Position numbers and translations under genes: made by a program. A DNA stretch of 64,000 nucleotides from Sepioteuthis lessoniana (taxonomy: Eukaryota; Mollusca; Cephalopoda; Myopsida; Loliginidae). The stretch is taken from positions 71,045,139 to 71,109,138 of the forward strand of contig OY757904.1 in NCBI GenBank assembly GCA_963585895.1, read 5' to 3'. Of this stretch, positions 60,096-64,000 are shown piece after piece (the first letter of the stretch is position 1; each line of letters starts with the position of its first letter). The notes under the pieces are model-generated. The model was not told the origin of the DNA, made no database searches, and saw only the letters and a list, made by a program, of their open reading frames with translations.

Positions 60096-60826
60096 TTTTC
60101 TGTAGACGGTATCCTGTGTCTTCACAAGGATAATGAACTAACGTTTTAGCTAGTCGGCCAAAGGTGGAGTGTCCAAATGTAGGAATCCAAAGGAGAACAC
60201 TGCTTGTGAGTTCTTCCTTAATTCTATTGTAGTACCCAACGTTTTTCTAACCTTTTTGGAATGGTTGGCGAGATAGGGGGTAAATGGCTGTTGTAGCATA
60301 CTGCTATAAGCATTTGTTCAGAAAGACACGCAGCATCCTTGCCTAGATCCCATCTAGCTTTTTCCCAAAGCGTTTCATTAGATTCAAAGTAAAACAGCTA
60401 TACAGCAGTACTGACACAGTTGTAGTTTAGTAGTAATCTCTTTCATTATTAGATTTTCATACCACTTACAATCAGTCAATAGCTGCTAATGCTTAACCTG
60501 ATCCCAAGTTCACTTCGCTTTCAGTAATGAAAATGTTATATCAATCTAATAAAATATTTATATTTTCCATTTATTATTCATTTCAGAACTACTCTTCCTT
60601 CTCATCATGACTTTCTTTGTCAAAGGTGAAATCCCACTCTATAAACAGCAAAATATGTTTTCTTCAATGTCATTAATCACCAAAAGAGTAAAAATCTCAG
60701 ATAATGTTAAACGTACATTTTTCGTCATCCATTACTCATGAAAAGTAGAAATCAAACAATCACCCATCCGGACAGCAATAATATATATATCCTCATTAAA
60801 TAAAATGAAATTCAAAAACATTAGAG

Positions 60827-60830
<4 letters not shown>
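60096..60830. other. Unassigned DNA
   Basis: Nothing recognised. Confidence 0.45.

Positions 60831-60920
<90 letters not shown>
60831..60920. repeat. (CA)n(TA)n microsatellite
   Basis: CA run then an uninterrupted TA run. Confidence 0.97.
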
Positions 60921-60922
<2 letters not shown>

Positions 60923-60924
60923 CA

Positions 60925-61035
60925 GGTGTATTCACTGAAGTGGCAACTATCAAACAAATTAATGTAAAGATTATCGTCATAGGAAATGGAATCGTTGAGC
61001 CGAGTTTAAATAATGGACGAATCTATTTTCTTTTC
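60925..61035 (+). repeat. SINE-B head fragment beside (TA)n
   Basis: TTATCGTCATAGGAAATGGAATCG and GAGTTTAAATAATGGACGA match the tRNA-like head of SINE-B (ATATCGTCATAGGAAATGGACACG, GAATTCAAATACTGGACGA). The body is not recognisable afterwards. Confidence 0.55.
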
Positions 61036-61039
61036 ATTT

Positions 61040-62155
61040 CTGACAAACGCTCTTAAGAAAAGCATGGAACCTTCTGCTCCTCACCCACAGAGTTATGCAT
61101 AAATCGTTGGGAACTTTCAGTGCAATAGATTTCTTTTGGTAGTAAGTCAAAGATAAAGAAAGGCCCTTTTTAAATTAGTTTCAACCGCTTAAAATTTAGT
61201 ATGGTCAAGGATTTATCAAGAAAACATCTTTTTTGAATAATTCGTTAAGTGAAAGAAATTTGTATATGATAACAAATCTCACTTTTCCTTTCTTCAAATG
61301 AACAAACTCATTTCATCACGTCGTCATCTCTTTATGTCGTCCCTGTCTCTTCGTCTCTGCTATCAATGTTCGAGACTGTTGCAATACTGTAATAGTGTTG
61401 TAACTTAACAACATGTTACTGAATGAGAAATAACCAAAACTGTGGTTCAAAATGAAATGGAAATCTGCATCACATGAGCAAAATACAATACTCGCCAGCG
61501 GCGTGAAAAAGGTAAACCACAGCACGATAAACCCCTCATAAAATTGTCCAACCTATTTATGAGGAAATGGACACGCCCATTAATATATATATGTACGGTG
61601 TATAACAAGCAATCAGCAATATAATTTTCTTTTTAGGAATTCAAATGAATATCTCTTCTAGCTTTTGGTTACGTTCTTGATGAAATAAATATAATTTAAA
61701 TATTTTTTATGCATTTAAAAGTTGTTTTGCATTCGACACTTACCAATTTGACATCATGATGGTAAAATGTCATAGTTTACTAAAAGATTCCCCTAGAGAG
61801 CCTTAACATAATGTAACTTTTCTATAGCTGTCTTCCTTAAGGAGTCCGTTGGCCCGACATTTGTCGCTGAATGTATTCATTGTGGACCTAAATCTAAATG
61901 GTTCTCACTGGAAAGAAAAAGGACTCAGGATAATTATTTGCGAAGGAAGAAAACTTAGTTTGTTGATTTATTGTAAAATCCTTTCTAAAAAGAGAAAAAA
62001 AAATTAGATATTTTCATATTGAAGTGAGAAGTGAATGAATTGAAAGGAAAACTCAAAATATCACTGGAGAAGTTATTCCTGCGATGGATTCTGAGAATCG
62101 ATTGGAATATATCTAAGAACGTTATTAGGAGTAAGATATTTGCATCAGTTAGAAT
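61040..62155. other. Unassigned DNA
   Basis: Nothing recognised. Confidence 0.45.
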
Positions 62156-62159
62156 TTTG

Positions 62160-62715
62160 TTGGATTGGTTTCTTTCTTTCGTGGCTTATCAACCTTTATA
62201 CTATTGTTTGGAGGTGCCCGTGGTGTAGTCGTTATCGTCGTAGGAATTGGACACGGCGACACGAGTTCAAATCCTGGACGAGACTGATTGCATTTCACAT
62301 AGCACTAATACCCTTGGGAAAGGTATGAATCCAATTATTCTCCCTCCAGCTATGGATAAATAGTAGGACAGACTGGGTTCTTCAGCCTTGGTTAGGCAAC
62401 TAGTCTAGGAGAAGGAAAACTCTGAATTCAAACCTGTTAAACTCCGCTTAAAAACTGACCTTGTGTCATATCCTGCCCGAGCGGAGGGGTTGGTAAATAG
62501 TATCAACCTTTATACATTATTTACAGCCAAAACCATATTAGTTGAAGAACAGGCTGCTATTTAGCCCATAGCTTTGGGGGTTTAGGGGGTCCATTAATTT
62601 ATCTAAACCTTTTCATCCGAATGTGCACGAAATAGCGTTACTGAAGTTTGAACTCTCTTACGACGATGTTACAGCCCACCATTTTAGACATTATGCCACG
62701 GTGATCCCTTCCTGA
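62160..62715 (-). repeat. SINE-C copy, interrupted near its 3' end by SINE-B
   Basis: The main part, 62501-62715 inverted, starts near GGGATCACCGTGGCATAATGTC (box A-like) and GAGAGTTCAAACTTCAGTAACGC (box B-like), and passes GTTTTGGCTGTAAATAATG. The last bases before the insertion are repeated on the far side of SINE-B at 62187-62201. Confidence 0.65.
62187..62515 (+). mobile_element. SINE-B, complete, with 15-bp TSD
   Basis: TATCAACCTTTATAC occurs at 62187-62201 and 62501-62515. The 299-bp body has CGTGGTGTAGTCGTTATCGTCG (box A region), GAGTTCAAATCCTGG (box B region), then the family body to GAGGGGTTGGTAAATAG. Frames 62031-62228 and 62140-62328 run through it and are not genes. Confidence 0.95.
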
Positions 62716-62856
62716 TTATTTTGTGGTGTAGTGAAACCATTCATCCTAAGATGGCATGGGAATTTCAAAGGTGACAAGCATATAAAATAGTGGACACATG
62801 TTTTGTTGTATATGGTTTTCTATGATCGTATTCCTCTCTGGGTCCGTGCCAATGAC
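62716..62856. other. Unassigned spacer
   Basis: Short unassigned DNA between SINE-C and the RTE insertion. Confidence 0.5.
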
Positions 62857-63417
62857 AATGAACGATTTCATCATCATTATCATGTCGTGTCGCCAGCATG
62901 GATATCCCTGACCCTCTCTCGCCACTCTTCCCTATCGTTCATCGCTTCTGGTAAGTCTTCAGGGCTACATCCCATATCCTCACAGAGCTGCTGCATGTCG
63001 GTTCGAGCTGGTCGTCCTGCTTTTGCTCGGCTATATGAGGGGATCCATAGGTGAACATCATTTATGAGCTCGTCCGTGATTCTCCAGTAATGTCCTGCAT
63101 GTCTGGTTCGTCTGACTTTGATAGTTTTCGTGATAGGAGGTAGGTAACCATACAGCTGGTGCTTTGTCGGGTGTTGCCTCCAGCACTTGTTAAAAATTGC
63201 TCTCAGCATTCTTGTGTAGTTGCCCTCAAGATTTTGACACGCGACTAACAAAGGTATGGACAGCTATCGATAGCCTATCGGTCATACGGAAGTCAGACCT
63301 GACCAATGAAATGAAACGCAGTTTCTTCCAGGCTGCGGTCGTGTGGATACCCCTATATGGACGCTAACTAAATGTATGGAGAAAAATCTTGACGGCAACT
63401 ACACAAATGAACGATTT
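62857..63417 (-). mobile_element. RTE-type LINE with 5' inversion and 12-bp TSD
   Basis: AATGAACGATTT occurs at 62857-62868 and 63406-63417. Inside, 62869-63235 reads on the minus strand as the LINE end: NLEGNYTRMLRAIFNKCW, VRRTRHAGHYWR, AGRPARTDMQQLCEDMG, ERVRDIHAG and an ATGATAATGATGATG tail. 63236-63405 reads on the plus strand as the piece just upstream in the element: DTRLTKVWTAIDSL, RKSDLTNEMKRSFFQAAVV and NLDGNYT. Both parts overlap by about 22 bases at the LDGNYT codons. The frame is open from NLEGNYT to the end. One insertion event with twin priming explains all of this. Confidence 0.93.
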
Positions 63418-63464
63418 ACTTAAATAAAATTACGTTTGATTTATTTGAATAATGGCATCTCAGC

Positions 63465-63660
63465 TTTCATGGGTTATTTACAGTCAAAGCCATCCTCGTA
63501 GAAGATCAGCAGTGATGGTATTTAACCAATTACTTTGGAGGAAAAGTCTGTCCATTTCTTTCCAAAGAAAATACTTTGAAAAGTGAATGTAATATCACGA
63601 CTGCAGTTTAAACTCGTCAACTTTGATGCCTGCAGCACTTGTACAATCCCGTAATTTACA
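63465..63660 (-). repeat. SINE-C copy, diverged
   Basis: GGTTATTTACAGTCAAAGCCATCCTCGTAGAAGATCAGCAG and AGTGAATGTAATATCACGACTGCAGTTTAAACTC align with the 62.5- and 40.2-kb copies. Confidence 0.55.
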
Positions 63661-63721
63661 AATTAAAAATAAAATACTGATCAGAAAATCACGAGTTACG
63701 TTGGCCGAGAAGAATAAAATT

Positions 63722-64000
63722 TTGCCCAGTCGGCTGGGGCTGTAGAATACACTGACTGCACCTCTGCAGAGAGGTAAGCCCCCCCCCCAACGAGTGTCCT
63801 GGATATGACACTAAAGAATCTTATGGTGAGGTCTTGCAATGCTGGAGCTTTGGGGAATGTGGAGTACCCCTTCATTGCCATTGCTCCCAGGTCCACTCTG
63901 GCCCTGAGTGGTAGCACCTGATAGGGCCCTATCTATGGAGTAAATAGAACTAACGGTATACTTATGCTAAACTGAATTGTTTGACTAAACTGAATAACTT
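63722..64000 (+). mobile_element. Retroposon E, cut by window end
   Basis: Starts TTGCCCAGTCGGCTGGGGC. It contains CACCTCTGCAGAGAGGTAAG, CAACGAGTGTCCTGGATATGACACTAAAGAATCT, GCCATTGCTCCCAGGTCCACTCTGGCCC and GGGCCCTATCTATGG, then the first minisatellite unit (TTATGCTAAACTGAATTGTTT) at the edge. The minus frame across it is noise. Confidence 0.85.

Overview
The window looks like AT-rich, repeat-dominated intergenic DNA from an animal. I recognise no host gene with confidence. A mollusc, most likely an octopus-type cephalopod, is my best guess. It rests on the look of the LINE proteins, the tRNA-derived SINEs and the many (CA)n(TA)n(GA/GT)n microsatellites. This is inference, not proof. No rRNA, functional tRNA gene, CRISPR array or prokaryotic feature is visible.

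Layout. 1-2820 (minus) is a long decayed copy of a non-LTR retrotransposon carrying a reverse transcriptase and a restriction-like endonuclease (RLE, Dong/R4-like). Diverged tandem monomers lie on its 5' side (2670-4270), then a dead mariner-like transposase (about 5035-5995). 10.8-12.3 kb is a roughly 175-bp tandem repeat split by a retroposon that has a minisatellite tail. 13.7-15.4 kb holds two RTE-type LINE 3' ends, one of them split by a tRNA-derived SINE. 16.4-17.4 kb is a hAT-like element sitting in a (TA)n tract. 21-24.7 kb is another long RLE-LINE copy (plus) with a second 3' end behind it. 27.6-31.2 kb is a head-to-tail run of six 5'-truncated RLE-LINE copies joined through AAT/AAC triplet tracts, followed by a truncated RTE copy with a perfect 11-bp target duplication. 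33-42 kb has SINEs, a 0.89-kb internally deleted mariner, a MITE nested in a SINE, and one unexplained open frame at 42.3 kb. 45.7-47.6 kb is a second RLE-LINE run with a nested retroposon. 50.5-52 kb has two solo LTRs. 53.0-54.4 kb is a Tc1-type transposon with long IR/DR ends and a deleted transposase. 56.1-57.3 kb is a decayed RTE reverse transcriptase. 62.2-63.7 kb has a SINE nested in a SINE with a 15-bp duplication, and an RTE copy with a 5' inversion (twin priming) bracketed by a 12-bp duplication.

How it works together. Nothing here looks like a pathway. The window records transposition, and nested insertions give a relative order of events. Several repeat families recur at three or more places in the window. 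They are labelled locally: SINE-A, SINE-B and SINE-C (tRNA-like heads), repeat D, and retroposon E (minisatellite-bearing). Boundaries are best where target-site duplications (TSDs) are stated; elsewhere they are approximate to tens of bases.
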